Assembly (NCBI RefSeq): GCF_037975245.1
Contig: NC_092565.1
Coordinates: 10,846,499 to 10,906,498 of the forward strand
Source of the DNA: Apostichopus japonicus
Taxonomy: Eukaryota > Echinodermata > Holothuroidea > Aspidochirotida > Stichopodidae
Direction: 5' to 3'
DNA: 60,000 nucleotides
The position numbers were made by a program, and so were the translations under genes. Shown one piece after another: positions 8,704 through 21,961 of this stretch. Position 1 is the first letter of the stretch. Every line of letters begins with the position of its first letter. The notes under the pieces are model-generated. The model was not told where the DNA came from. It ran no database searches and saw only the letters and a program-made list of their open reading frames with translations.

Positions 8704-11700
8704 AAAAAGCCTTTCCCGGTCAGATAATTACACGAAATTGGTGTATAACAAAGACAAGGGTGTCTTCTGCTCCACGTCTAATTTTAATGTCGATGGGTGT
8801 TTCAGAGAGGACAAGACAGGGGGGCTGAAAAGAGGGTGTTTTTCAAATTTTGCACTTATAAAGAACACGTATTTCTATCGGGTCCTTTGGGACCACGTAT
8901 CTCCCGAACGGAAGCAGATATGGACCTGGAAGTTGCAGATTTGGGCTCCTGAGCATCGGTTACCCCCGGTTATGTCATTTTGGCGAAATCGATTTTCGGT
9001 CGATTTGGGGTAAATTTTGGCAAAAACAGGTTTGGAAAAAAACAGACAAAAATCAGGTTTTTTTGCCTCCTACGCCCCCACACAACATCCAATTCCAAAA
9101 TAAACTTCAGATTCGTAATCAGCGTGTCGCGAACTACCAGAAAAGATACACATTTATCGCTTTTGTGACAACAATTTTTTTCACCTCGATCAAGAAAAAT
9201 GAAGAGCGAAAAACTTTTACGACGAACAAAGGGCTTAAACCTTTTGTTGTCCCGAAAAGTTTTTCGCTTTTCTATTGTTCCTGTGAAGTTGCAAACAGAG
9301 CGAAAAAAGCCTTTCCCGGTCAGATAATTACACGAAATTGGTGTATAACAAAGACAAGGGTGTCTTCTACTCCACGTCTAATTTTAATGTCGATGGGTGT
9401 TTCATAGAGGACAAGAGAGGGGGGCTGAAAAGAGGGTGTTTTTCAAATTTTGCACTTATAAAGAACACGTATTTCTATCGGGTCCTTTGGGACCACGTAT
9501 CTCCCGAACGGAAGCAGATATGGACCTGGAAGTTGCAGATTTGGGCTCCTGAGCATCGGTTACCCCCGGTAATGTCATTTGGGCGAAATCGATTTTCGGT
9601 CGATTTGGGGTAAATTTTGGCAAAAACAGGTTTGGGAAAAAACAGACAAAAATCAGGTTTTTTGCCTCCTACGCCCCCACACAACATCCAATTCCAAAAT
9701 AAACTTCAGATTCGTAATCAGCGTGTCGCGAACTACCAGAAAAGATACACATTTATCGCTTTTGCGACAACAATTTTTTTTCACCTCGATCAAGAAAAAT
9801 GAAGAGCGAAAAACTTTTACGACGAACAAAGGGCTTAAACCTTTTGTTGTCCCGAAAAGTTTTTCGCTTTTCTATTGTTCCTCTGAAGTTGCAAACAGAG
9901 CGAAAAAAGCCTTTCCCGGTCAGATAATTACACGAAATTGGTGTGTAACAAAGACAAGGGTGTCTTCTACTCCACGTCTAATTTTAATGTCGATGGGTGT
10001 TTCATAGAGGACAAGAGAGGGGGGCTGAAAAGAGGGTGTTTTTCAAATTTTGCACTTATAAAGAACACGTATTTCTATCGGGTCCTTTGGGACCACGTAT
10101 CTCCCGAACGGAAGCAGATATGGACCTGGAAGTTGCAGATTTGGGCTACTGAGCATCGGTTACCCCCGGTTATGTCATTTGGGCGAAATCGATTTTCGGT
10201 CGATTTGGGGTAAATTTTGGCAAAAACAGGTTTGGGAAAAAACAGACAAAAATCAGGTTTTTTGCCTCCTACGCCCCCACACAACATCCAATTCCAAAAT
10301 AAACTTCAGATTCGTAATCAGCGTGTCGCGAACTACCAGAAAAGATACACATTTATCGCTTTTGCGACAACAATTTTTTTTCACCTCGATCAAGAAAAAT
10401 GAAGAGCGAAAAACTTTTACGACGAACAAAGGGCTTAAACCTTTTGTTGTCCCGAAAAGTTTTTCGCTTTTCTATTGTTCCTCTGAAGTTGCAAACAGAG
10501 CGAAAAAAGCCTTTCCCGGTCAGATAATTACACGAAATTGGTGTGTAACAAAGACAAGGGTGTCTTCTACTCCACGTCTAATTTTAATGTCGATGGGTGT
10601 TTCATAGAGGACAAGAGAGGGGGGCTGAAAAGAGGGTGTTTTTCAAATTTTGCACTTATAAAGAACACGTATTTCTATCGGGTCCTTTGGGACCACGTAT
10701 CTCCCGAACGGAAGCAGATATGGACCTGGAAGTTGCAGATTTGGGCTACTGAGCATCGGTTACCCCCGGTTATGTCATTTGGGCGAAATCGATTTTCGGT
10801 CGATTTGGGGTAAATTTTGGCAAAAACAGGTTTGGAAAAAAACAGACAAAAATCAGGTTTTTTGCCTCCTACGCCCCCACACAACATCCAATTCCAAAAT
10901 AAACTTCAGATTCGTAATCAGCGTGTCGCGAACTACCAGAAAAGATACACATTTATCGCTTTTGTGACAACAATTTTTTTCACCTCGATCAAGAAAAATG
11001 AAGAGCGAAAAACTTTTACGACGAACAAAGGGCTTAAACCTTTTGTTGTCCCGAAAAGTTTTTCGCTTTTCTATTGTTCCTCTGAAGTTGCAAACAGAGC
11101 GAAAAAAGCCTTTCCCGGTCAGATAATTACACGAAATTGGTGTCTAACAAAGACAAGGGTGTCTTCTACTCCACGTCTAATTTTAATGTCGATGGGTGTT
11201 TCATAGAGGACAAGAGAGGGGGGCTGAAAAGAGGGTGTTTTTCAAATTTTGCACTTATAAAGAACACGTATTTCTATCGGGTCCTTTGGGACCACGTATC
11301 TCCCGAACGGAAGCAGATATGGACCTGGAAGTTGCAGATTTGGGCTCCTGAGCATCGGTTACCCCCGGTTACGTCATTTGGGCGAAATCGATTTTCGGTC
11401 GATTTGGGGTAAATTTTGGCAAAAACAGGTTTGGGAAAAAACAGACAAAAATCAGGTTTTTTGCCTCCTACGCCCCCACACAACATCCAATTCCAAAATA
11501 AACTTCAGATTCGTAATCAGCGTGTCGCGAACTACCAGAAAAGATACACATTTATCGCTTTTGTGACAACAATTTTTTTCACCTCGATCAAGAAAAATGA
11601 AGAGCGAAAAACTTTTACGACGAACAAAGGGCTTAAACCTTTTGTTGTCCCGAAAAGTTTTTCGCTTTTCTATTGTTCCTCTGAAGTTGCAAACAGAGCG

Positions 11701-12742
11701 AAAAAAGCCTTTCCCGGTCAGATAATTACACGAAATTGATGTGTAACAAAGACAAGGGTGTCTTCTACTCCACGTCTAATTTTAATGTCGATGGGTGTTT
11801 CATAGAGGACAAGAGAGGGGGGCTGAAAAGAGGGTGTTTTTCAAATTTTGCACTTATAAAGAACACGTATTTCTATCGGGTCCTTTGGGACCACGTATCT
11901 CCCGAACGGAAGCAGATATGGACCTGGAAGTTGCAGATTTGGGCTACTGAGCATCGGTTACCCCCGGTAATGTCATTTGGGCGAAATCGATTTTCGGTCG
12001 ATTTGGGGTAAATTTTGGCAAAAACAGGTTTGGAAAAAACAGACAAAAATCAGGTTTTTTGCCTCCTACGCCCCCACACAACATCCAATTCCAAAATAAA
12101 CTTCAGATTCGTAATCAGCGTGTCGCGAACTACCAGAAAAGATACACATTTATCGCTTTTGTGACAACAATTTTTTTCACCTCGATCAAGAAAAATGAAG
12201 AGCGAAAAACTTTTACGACGAACAAAGGGCTTAAACCTTTTGTTGTCCCGAAAAGTTTTTCGCTTTTCTATTGTTCCTGTGAAGTTGCAAACAGAGCGAA
12301 AAAAGCCTTTCCCGGTCAGATAATTACACGAAATTGGTGTATAACAAAGACAAGGGTGTCTTCTACTCCACGTCTAATTTTAATGTCGATGGGTGTTTCA
12401 TAGAGGACAAGAGAGGGGGGCTGAAAAGAGGTTTTTTTTTTCAAATTTTGCACTTATAAAGAACACGTATTTCTATCGGGTCCTTTGGGACCACGTATCT
12501 CCCGAACGGTAGCAGATATGCACATGGGAGTTGCAGAGTTGGGCTCTTGAGCATCGATTACTGCCTGTTACGTCTTTTGGCGAAATCGACATAGGGTCAA
12601 TTTTTGTCAATTTTTATTTGCGCCAAAAATAGGTGTTTTGTCTAAAAAGTTAAAAAAGTACCTCTTTTTGGTTCCCAATTCCAAAATAAACTTCAGATTC
12701 GTAATCAGCGTGTCGCGAACTACCAGAAAAGATACACAGTTA
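8704..12742 (+). repeat. Satellite-like array of about 600-bp units, six near-identical plus one diverged
   Basis: Units start at AAAGCCTTTCCCGGTCAGAT near 8705, 9305, 9905, 10505, 11104, 11703 and 12301. Periods are 600, 600, 600, 599, 599 and 598 bp. The first six differ at only a few positions each. The seventh keeps the start, diverges after about 12510, and recovers similarity at 12676-12742 before the repeat ends. Units are CpG-containing and richer in GC than their surroundings. Each carries a strong hairpin and the partial palindrome GGTCCTTTGGGACC. Frames of up to 142 codons recur in every unit but match no protein family, overlap on both strands and are broken by one-base length changes, so I do not call them genes. 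Confidence 0.92.
9205..9268. other. Hairpin within each satellite unit (first unit shown)
   Basis: AGCGAAAAACTTTT at 9205-9218 is the exact reverse complement of AAAAGTTTTTCGCT at 9255-9268. Inside the loop, ACAAAGG and CCTTTTGT can pair with a small bulge. The same 64-bp structure recurs about every 600 bp, near 9805, 10405, 11004, 11603 and 12201. Confidence 0.8.
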
Positions 12743-15700
12743 TCGACTGTGCTTACCTCTTACTCGTATTTTTGAATAAAACCAAGGATTTTAGTGTTAC
12801 AATTTTAAAGGCACCTCATAGATATCAGCATTGGCATACGGAGGCAAAAGCATGCCGGAATAAATAGTAACGATTTTATCACTTCTGTAGAATCAGAAGG
12901 ACCCCTGATCCATTTGCATGATTATGGCAAGAATAGAAAAAGTTTCGATTTTAGATCAAAGATTGATAAAAATCATAAGGCTATATATATATTGCCTTAC
13001 CAAATTTAGGGGGTAAAGATCAAATTTCTCTGATACTGTAAACCTTATAAACAGTTTATTCCAAGTTAGGAAGTATGGATATGATTTATAATTGGCATGC
13101 GGATGCATAATATCGAATATGAAAGCCTTACTTTGCGTGCAAAAAGGTGTAGGCCTACTTTGTAGGACAGCGGTTCTATTGGACGTTTTCCGTCATATTT
13201 ATTTCAGGTTGGATGTAGTTTCGTTGTGACCAGGCAGCGTTTATGTAACTTAACAGTTAACTTTGTCTATTTAGATTTTTACTATGAACAATCTCAATGC
13301 GAAATAATTGTGTAAAACGGTCTTAGTTTGGCAGTGAGTTCACGAGCTTTTGTATGGGTCGGCTGTTGATCTCAATATGTGTAGTCTCTTCCACCAGTTT
13401 ATGATTATGGGAAAACTTGAACAAACCTGTTTCAGCATAGCTAGCTAGGTCTTAAAAGTAACGTTCGACTTTCGTCACGTTTATGATTATGGGACAACTT
13501 GAACAAACCTGGCAAGGCCTGTGAACAATTTTAGCCTATATTGTCTAGGCTAGCAACGGTTGGGTAGGATAGGGTTCGTTAACACAACAACGTGAAGTAA
13601 ACCAATCATAATACCAATACACTTAAGATGGCAAAACATCTTAATTTTTTCTTAAGGCATAAAACCTACACTACATGAAAAGGAGAGAATTTATTTCTGT
13701 CATCATTCATCTTTAAGCCTAAAGGAATAAAACTGTGAAACAAAAGAAAACACGTATCTGCATGTTCATTTTCTTTTGACTTTTCGTATTTCAATCAATA
13801 GATAAAAAATAATATTAAAACATCAATTTTATGACAGTAGCAAATACAGTAGAAAGAAAACGCAACAGCCAGGAAAATGTTAACTTGATTTCCTCCAGTT
13901 GTCGTCCCAAGAAAGTTCCAGATGGAAACTGACAATCATTTTCAAACATTTAAAAAAACAAAACATGTCTGTTCCAATTTCGAAAATACCCTCCCCCCCC
14001 CCCCCTCTTGCCTTCGACAAGCAAAAACTACATCAAAATCCAAAACAAGACCATCCATGAATGAGTTGATAAAAATTTAGTCGATTCAACACTGAGACAA
14101 AAGACTTGAAGCAAGTCCAGACTTGTACCCTAGCAACTATGTGATTAAATTAATACACATAGCTTTATATTTTGAACATTCACATCTTGGGTATTGAAAG
14201 GGTTGTTCTGGTTACTTTGCACTATTTTTTTTTTCTTCAAAAGTTGGCTGTTCCAATAATGATAGTATCTGCAAGAACATTTGGAAACACCACACATTTT
14301 TCGTTGTAAATTTTTGCATTTTGATTAATCCTTGAAGTACATAGAAATATTCTTATACTTCACCAGATGACCCCAAGTTGGGAGAGTAAGGAATGTGACC
14401 GACCCCACAGCAGGGTGGTCATGACAACATGTAGTGTGCTTATACTACCACTACAATTTCATGTTGATCCTCATCAATACTGGCAGACGAGAAATATGTA
14501 TAAATATATATAAATACTGGAGGAAGAGAAATATGGTAATAACAAAGTTTTACCTGTGGAGAGAAGTGAATCATTCATAGTTTATAAAAACGGCTGGAAT
14601 GCAAGTCTATCTTGAACAACAGTAAACATATGGAAGTGTATAACAACCTAAACATCTACATTTGCTCCAAGATGTCAAAACGGCAATTGGAAACCAATCG
14701 ATACTGGTATCCATAAAGGGCAACAAATTGTTTTATTTTATTGGGAAATGAACAAAACACAAATCCTTCAGTACATGCCTCTCCTTTTCCATTTTCAAAA
14801 ATTTGATATGCATAAGGATGAGCAGTGGTTCTCTAACTATGGTTAAATTAAGATTGATTGACTTTTTTTCTTATCAAGTTACTATTTAAAGCTGGCTGGC
14901 TTACAACAATCTTTCAAAACAGTTTTGATGCCCGTTAACATTGCAAGTGACAAGTCTTATTAAAAAATGCCATCCAGTTCTTCTATCAAAAATCACCTCT
15001 TTCATCTAACACAAGAAATTAACCTTTCTAATACTTTTTTTTTGTCTTTTGTATACATTTTGTATAAACTCTTAAATACTACTATCCAAAAAGAGAGAAG
15101 AGAAAAAAAATATCTGGAAATTTTACATCAAGCTATGAAAGAAATGTGAAGTGCCCAGGAGATAAAATGCATCTACTAAGAAAAGTGCCTTCTAAAATCT
15201 ACTGTGATATAAATAGGTAAATCGTCATATATATAATATAAAAAAATCTCTCTGTATTTACAGGGTGTGGAATATTTATTTACATTTGGTGATGTTTACC
15301 ATGCAGCATGATTTTTGTCAGGTGGTTTTACTTGGAGGGGAATAAAAGACATCGATAAAAGAGTGAAAATGGCTCATTTCACAGAGAATGAAAGAAGTCT
15401 CAATTAGGTCAAGATTGCAGCAAACTATGAACTTGTGAGATGTGCTAAGGAGACTCATGTTCTTATAAAAATCATGTGACCAGATGTCTCAAATTTCTGG
15501 AGATAGTCCCTGGATGATATCTTGTAGTCGATTTGTTCAAAGTCCTGAATATTTTGAAGTTTGCATATTTGGCTTTTCTCGTTTTGTAATGGTTTAAAAC
15601 GTACCATTTGATTGTTTACAAAAATTGCAGCCATATAAACCAAGTCTATTTGCACAAGACTAAGTTTCTCACTCTGCAGTAATTCAATATTAAAAATGTT

Positions 15701-18700
15701 TTTTTGTTTTGTTTTTTTGCATATTACAGATGGAAGTTACCCATTTCCTCTTATTTTCCAAGTTTTTCGGTCTTTGATTTTTTCTTTTGAAGCAAGGAAC
15801 ACAGAAACCGTGGGCAAACAATAATACTTTAGCAAGAGTTTTGAGGGCATCTCGTGTTTGGCAGTGCTATAATCGCACCACCACCAAACATTCAAAATTT
15901 CACCCCTCCCTATAAGCAAAGAAAGTGTAGGTAACACCATCTGCATGATGATGATGATGATCAACATGGGGAAGGGGGGCCAACATTAATATGTCCTGGA
16001 TTTCCTGGAATAAAATATGGTCACTATGTCTTAGTGGTAAGCAGTACACACTTCTCATAACATAACAATTTTCAATGGCAGTTAGATTTTCAACTAACGC
16101 TATGTGTCTACAGCAACACCAGGTGTCTTTCTTCATACCAACAGCCGCAATGCATAAGTGATGTAACTCTTGCCAGAAACTTGCAGTGAAAGTATATACG
16201 CATAACATATTTACGTATATCTGCAGTAAATCACCATTACACAATTATTCCACACCAGTCACATGCATGTTGCTACGAGCACACAAGCATGAGCCAATGA
16301 CAATCAAGCATGATGCACTGTTCTGTTACCATGACCACTAGAAGTATTCAGTGTAACATTCTCATGAACTCTTATCCATTTGTCACATGGCTAACTATTC
16401 CTGAGCTGCAATAAATTGCCCAATTTGTCCCTTCTAGCATAAACTGGCAGATCAGAAGCTTGTGGCTACCTTTCTTTTCACTCAATTTTAATGTTGACGA
16501 TGATCACTTTGTGCAAGGTTTCGTCCAGCAGCTGCCAGGACCTGATTTCCGTAGGCAACAAAATGGCGGCAGGTTTTGTGCCCTTCTTTGCACTTTTCAT
16601 TAGCTCTTCTTATATAACATTGACATTATTCATTGAATATTAAAGATCTCACTTATGACAAGAAACTGTAATAGTACCCCTGGAATATGTCTTTCTAATT
16701 TTGCCAGATTTCTCACCATTCGGAGTTAAGAAAGACCCTTCAACACAGTTCATTTGCATGTGCTTTGAGACTACTGCTTGAAGTTCAACAAAACCTTGAA
16801 ACTGTCAAAAGTGTGCATTCCATGTTTTCTTGCAACTCAATGAAAATTTGACGATGCCTGAAAGGATCATAGTATATCTTCCTGTCTTTTACAGTCAATG
16901 TTGGTGTTTATTCCTTTCATGTGTGTTTATTGAGGTGTCATGCTGCCTGACAGGATGACAGGATCTTAAAGTATACTCTGGGTGACAATGTTGAGTACTA
17001 ATTTTAATCGTGAGCTATGAAGCTTAGAGAAATCTTTACGATGCCCGAAAGGCTCTTCGAGTACCTTTCAACAGGTTTCCTGAAGCTCAATGAAACCTTG
17101 ATTGCATCAGACAGGAAAAAGACAGCAAGTGAGAAGAAGATGAATGTGATTAATGTTTTAAGATGTTTATAAGATGTTTTCAGATAATGTTATCAGATCT
17201 AATTATTAAAACAAAAACAGTTCCTGAAGTTAAAATTCAAAATGTGGCAGTGAATTTGTCCGTTAGTTTTTTGAAATTTTTTAAAATTTGCGTAACAAGT
17301 TCATGACTTCTCCAGTCCCAATAATAATCACCTTTCCTTACTTCACACTTAAACAAATTCCTTAAAAACTCCCATCCAGATGACTTCTCTAAACTAACAA
17401 ATCAACTATTTTTTGCTACTTCTTCTCAATCAAATTTCCAACAGTTCAAAAGTGACGTTAACATTACGCAGTCACAATTTTGAGATCTATGTTTTGAAAA
17501 AGTTCATAATCACATTCAAAACTCAAAATCAAACTCATAAGACCAGTTGTAAAAGACATAGCCCTAAGACTTTGCTATTTTTCGTTTCTCTTAGCAAACT
17601 TGATGACTTATGAGATAATGAACAAAAACAGAAACACAAAATTCTGTCGTAAATATCAGACAGGATTAATTCAATTGAAGACGTTATTATTTTTTTCACA
17701 AAATAGATTGACTATTGCAACGACCAGCGTGCATCAACAACCTGTTAGAAAACCTTGCAATAATTTAATTCGTTGTTTGCATTGAAAACATTTCAAACAC
17801 ATTAAAAATAGTGATTTAGAATTTCTTCATCATCTTCACAATCAGATGCAAAGTTGGTGGGGGGGGAGGGGAGGAGGAGGAGGGGGAGGAAGAGGAGGGA
17901 GTTTCCTTCAAACTAAGTTACATAGGTGGTTACTTTAAAACTGTGCATATTTCTTTTGGTTTTTGATAAGAAGACAAAGACCCAACAATCATTGCTGGTC
18001 CATGCTATAGATAACTGCCATAAACAACTTCCACCAACAACTATTGAAAATCTTAACATGTTTGTTCTTACAAACACACCAATACAAGGGTGAATCTATA
18101 TTCTGTAGTGTAGATTCTAGGCTGAATGTACCTGCCACTCTTGAGCACCAAACAGCGACATCTCCCCAATATTATTTGAAATGACTTTACAGTCTTGCAA
18201 GTATTTTCGATGCCATCCATTATGAACATCCTCAATATTTTGCATTTGATTGTTCCTCCTTGAACTAGTAACACCTCCTCCATCACCCCTTCATATAACC
18301 CTCTCCATCCACCTTTCCCCACTTACTTCATTTCACCCTTTCTTCCAATCAAGGCTTTAACAAATAACTTGGCAAGTTAGCTCAAGGCTTATCGACCCTT
18401 CTCGAAATCCATCGGATTTTAAACTTAATTTGTTTTCAGAAAAGTTGACCAAGACTAATCATTGTTATGCACTCCCGTTGACAAAGCAAACCAAGAACAG
18501 AAGCTTCACATAAAAAAGTACGCCAGAGCTTTAAACAAGAAGGTGTCCTTGTTTCTTCCAACCTGTATCGCTTTAATTTACATCTTTTCCAATTTATTTA
18601 AAGTTCGGTTTCCACCAAAATTAAAATTTCTCATGCCTCACACTTCCTCCCTCCCTAAACGTCCCTTCACACACTTCAATTTCAAAGATCTTGCCTACAC

Positions 18701-19230
18701 ATTCTCAAACATAAATAACAGTTTTACAAAGCATTGCACACTTTTCTACACCCTCCATTTCTACTGTTCGTCATCCTATCTTCAAATTCAGATACTTCCT
18801 TGTGCAACAAACATACCAGACAAAATCTGCTATCATCTACCAAACTGGTCAGCTTGATTCTCAGTATGTTAATATTTCAGTTGAAATACTCCAATCGTCT
18901 GCACTGTAACATTAACATGTTGTCGATCTGGAATTCGCAGCTATGGTGACTTAAAGACCCTGGATCACACAGAAGTGGAATTTGAAGCTAGCTATTCACT
19001 AGCTTATTCTCTCTTTTAACTGCCTCGGACTAGCTTGTCACTCTTCACTGTTGTGTCACATCGGGTGCCTCTCTCTCTCTCTCTCCCAAATATGAAAGTG
19101 ACTTTTCTCAATATCTCCTTCTTTCTCACATGAGCCACAGGAACAGGAAGAACATCTGTCTTTGGTCCTCTTCATGGACGACTGGTAGTTAATGATGAAC
19201 AACAATAGGTGACTAGAATGCCATCCTTTG
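12743..19230 (-). other. AT-rich DNA, probably including the PCGF 3' UTR
   Basis: No coding exon is recognised on either strand. The PCGF-like gene stops at 19231, so its 3' UTR extends leftward into this stretch. AATAAA hexamers on the - strand occur, for example at 18593-18598, but several exist and the true end cannot be chosen. A 13-bp class poly-C run lies near 13987, a purine tract at 17856-17902, and an ATG-trinucleotide run near 15945. Frames of up to 131 codons (such as 18462-18857) look like random AT-rich frames. Confidence 0.4.
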
Positions 19231-19278
19231 TCATGAACATCCTGTCCTTGGTCTGTAGTAAAGCATCATGGGAAAATC
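19231..19278 (-). CDS. PCGF3: PCGF3/5-like gene, last coding exon
   Basis: Sixteen codons including the stop encode DFPMMLYYRPRTGCS. The YRP motif preceded by a hydrophobic PMML stretch is the shared C-terminal end of PCGF RAWUL domains (vertebrate PCGF3 ends LLLHYRPK and PCGF5 ends PMVLQYRPR, from memory). The acceptor AG on the - strand directly precedes GAT, and the exon is phase 0, matching the upstream donor at 20286/20287. The stop TGA occupies 19231-19233. The exon is very short, so its identity rests on motif, frame and position together. Confidence 0.8.
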   Translation of the reverse strand, partial: DFPMMLYYRPRTGCS

Positions 19279-20286
19279 CTTTCAGGAAGAACAAAAGAAA
19301 ATATCCATGGTTACAAGTCTATCAAGGGACTGAATAAGAAACTAAACTAAAATCACATGTCCTACCAAACAACAGTTCACACCAAAAATGTTGTAAGATC
19401 TCTCAAAATGCTTTTTCCACAGAGCATGCACATTTAACTGTGAACTCATGGCTGGATAATCTTGTTCCCCATTTTATCACTCACTTCCTGTGATCTTTCA
19501 TGTTGTATTTATGTTATATTTTTACTCACTTAGAACATGATGTTTAACCTAATCTTGTGGGTTTGATGCCATCCCTGACTAAATACCTTTTTTTAGGATT
19601 GGCATGAATTATATATATTGATTCAAAACAATCATTTGTTCCATCGATACATGTTATTTCACAGTGCAGCTATCAACATCCTTAGACCGAGACCGATTAA
19701 TCCGGTATATATTCATAATTCAGTTTATGAGAGAAGATTGCGACACAAGATACGACTTACATATTCTCTCTATTACTTTGTTTACAATAGATACAGAACA
19801 GCAACCTTGTGTCTTGCTCTACCAGTGTGGTGTATAGTATTCTGTATAATACTATCCTAGAAATATGAAGCATTTCAAAATTTACAGTTACATTTGGCAT
19901 TCCCGATTTTCTCATTCTTCAGTAAAGAGCGGTAAAGAAGGAGCTGCAAGAGTAATTGTCTAGTTGTGAATATTATCTAAGCTCAGATAACCCCCCCCCC
20001 TTTGCATCCCCTCCCCTCCCAACCAATAGTTGTTAACTATGAGGTACAAACAGGAGAGTCATTCAAGACACTTGAATCACAAATTATTGGGAAACTTATA
20101 GAGCCAAAAACAGATAGTCAGCTATGTAAAAAGTCAGAAGAAATTCTGCTAGACTTTCAATTTGGGTGACTGCCTGGGATTTACTCCTACTAATAATATG
20201 TTTCTAGTCATCCTTCCTGCTTGCTTTTTGGATAACATTTCCTGCAGTTTCGGTTTATCATTCTTTCTCAATGATTAATGTCTTAC

Positions 20287-20367
20287 CCTGTCTCTCCAAC
20301 TGGTCAGGGTGACCGATTTGAGGGTGTTATCCTTTTCTAAGATTTCTTCGTTGCATAGAAGATCAAG
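20287..20367 (-). CDS. PCGF3: PCGF3/5-like gene, RAWUL exon 2
   Basis: Twenty-seven codons encode LDLLCNEEILEKDNTLKSVT followed by LTSWRDR. This is the second half of the RAWUL ubiquitin-like domain, matching the LDILCNEEILGKDHTL segment and the T-RWR end of PCGF3. The domain binds Polycomb partners and mediates dimerisation in PRC1. The acceptor on the - strand is TCCACAG and the donor is AGG|GTAAGA. Both ends are phase 0 and agree with the neighbouring exons. Confidence 0.92.
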
Positions 20368-20929
20368 CTGTGGAGAGGACAAATAAAATGCAAGATTTTA
20401 AGTATAGTTGACATTTTCCTCTCTGAAGAGTTTATCTCGTTAACAACAAATTCGATCATTCTAAAAACTGCTAATTAACATTTTACCAAAGTTCTTTTCC
20501 AGATGGTGAAATTACTCTGATTACTCCCAAACTGAGGACAAAAAATATAATTACAGCAGACCGTGTGACCACATCTGGAATTCTAGCATTTTTATACCGG
20601 GGTGAATGATGATTTTCAACTGCCCTCTGATGGAATACTCTTCTCATTGCATGGCAATGAAAAACAAAAACTACAACTTAAAACATTCTCTGTAAAAGAG
20701 TCCCCCTCCCCCCCAAAAAAACCCACAGAAAGTGAAAAAGTTTAGTGGTTCCGATGTCCCAAACATATTCATAGTATTCATATGCCATACATGTTAACAT
20801 TCATGAACTTGAGCACACCGAAATGAAGAGGGATTATCTATCGGCTAATGTGGCAACATATAAAGGTACCAGGATTCAGTTATCATGCTGACAAAGTCTA
20901 TTTAGTGACATAGTATAAGAACAGATACA

Positions 20930-21900
20930 TACATGAATATTAATGAGGTCAAATTTAATGATCTCATGAATGTATCTATATACTTATATTGTATTATCCA
21001 AGTACATACATGTATAAAGCTAATTAGACACACTATTTCAGAGATATCTGATGAAGAATTTGTTCACTGATTAATATTTATGAAATGCAAACAATAAGCA
21101 ACACAGATGATTGTATGAATGTAGTGTGACAAACTTAATATGTCAAGAATGTAAACCATGGAACATTTGGTTCTTGCCGTGTGTTTAAGTGCCATTCCTT
21201 GCAATTTGATGAAAATTAATGACATAAAGATGTCATGAAATGTGCTTATTATGTACCAACATCACCATACTAGTATGAACCAAATTTAACATTAAGCCCT
21301 GCACATTTATTAATATTCATGTGAATGGGAACCCAAAACAATGTACTGATTACGGGGCATTTATGGCATTTATCTACCAAGTATGACATAGATGCAACTT
21401 ATGGTTGTTGTGGTAGTTACATAACCATTCCGAGTGCAAACTAAATGGGACATACGGTTGCAGAGATATTGACATTTTAAAAGTTTTATAGTTAGCCCTG
21501 CCCACTCATTAATATTCATGAGATAGCAATCAAAAATAATACGGTACATGTACACATCTGCCAAGTATGACAATGTTGCGTCAACTTGTGCTGGTTGAGA
21601 TATTGTTTACATGCTGTTTTGACCATTTCCCATTAAGGCCCACCCACTCATGAATATTAATAAGGTAGAAATTATTGTTGCAAAGAACATGTACTTACTA
21701 TGTAGTAAAATCAGGATACCCCCTATGAACTAAATCTGACATAAGGTTGAAGAGATATTGACATTTTAAGAATTTTATGTTAGGGGATGCCCACTCATTA
21801 ATATTCATGAGATAAGAACCAAAAACAATAGGGCACATCTACACATGGGGCCAGACATCTGCCTACCAAGTATTAAATTGATTCAACTTGTGGTTGTTGA
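20930..21900. repeat. Diverged tandem repeats carrying an ATTAATATTCATGA motif
   Basis: Phrases recur at irregular steps of roughly 145-200 bp: CCCACTCATTAATATTCATG, AGATA--AA-CAAAAACAAT, TACCAAGTATGACAT, and TTGTGGTTGTTGAGATAT. Clear motif copies lie near 20935, 21309, 21508, 21650 and 21797. The copies at 20935 and 21650 read in the opposite sense (ATGAATATTAAT). The family resembles other low-copy invertebrate repeats, but I cannot name it. Confidence 0.6.
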
Positions 21901-21961
21901 GATATCCTGTTTACAAGCTAGCCATCACATACCCCCATACACACACAGGAATACATACATG

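Noticed and set aside
9579-10007. 142-codon frame repeated in the satellite units
   Set aside because: It is identical only because the units are. It overlaps a frame on the other strand, breaks where units change length by one base, and shows no known domain.
16325-16338. RFX X-box-like site here, and also at 57007-57020 and 58163-58176
   Set aside because: Each matches only 10 of 12 fixed positions. About two such sites are expected by chance in 60 kb.
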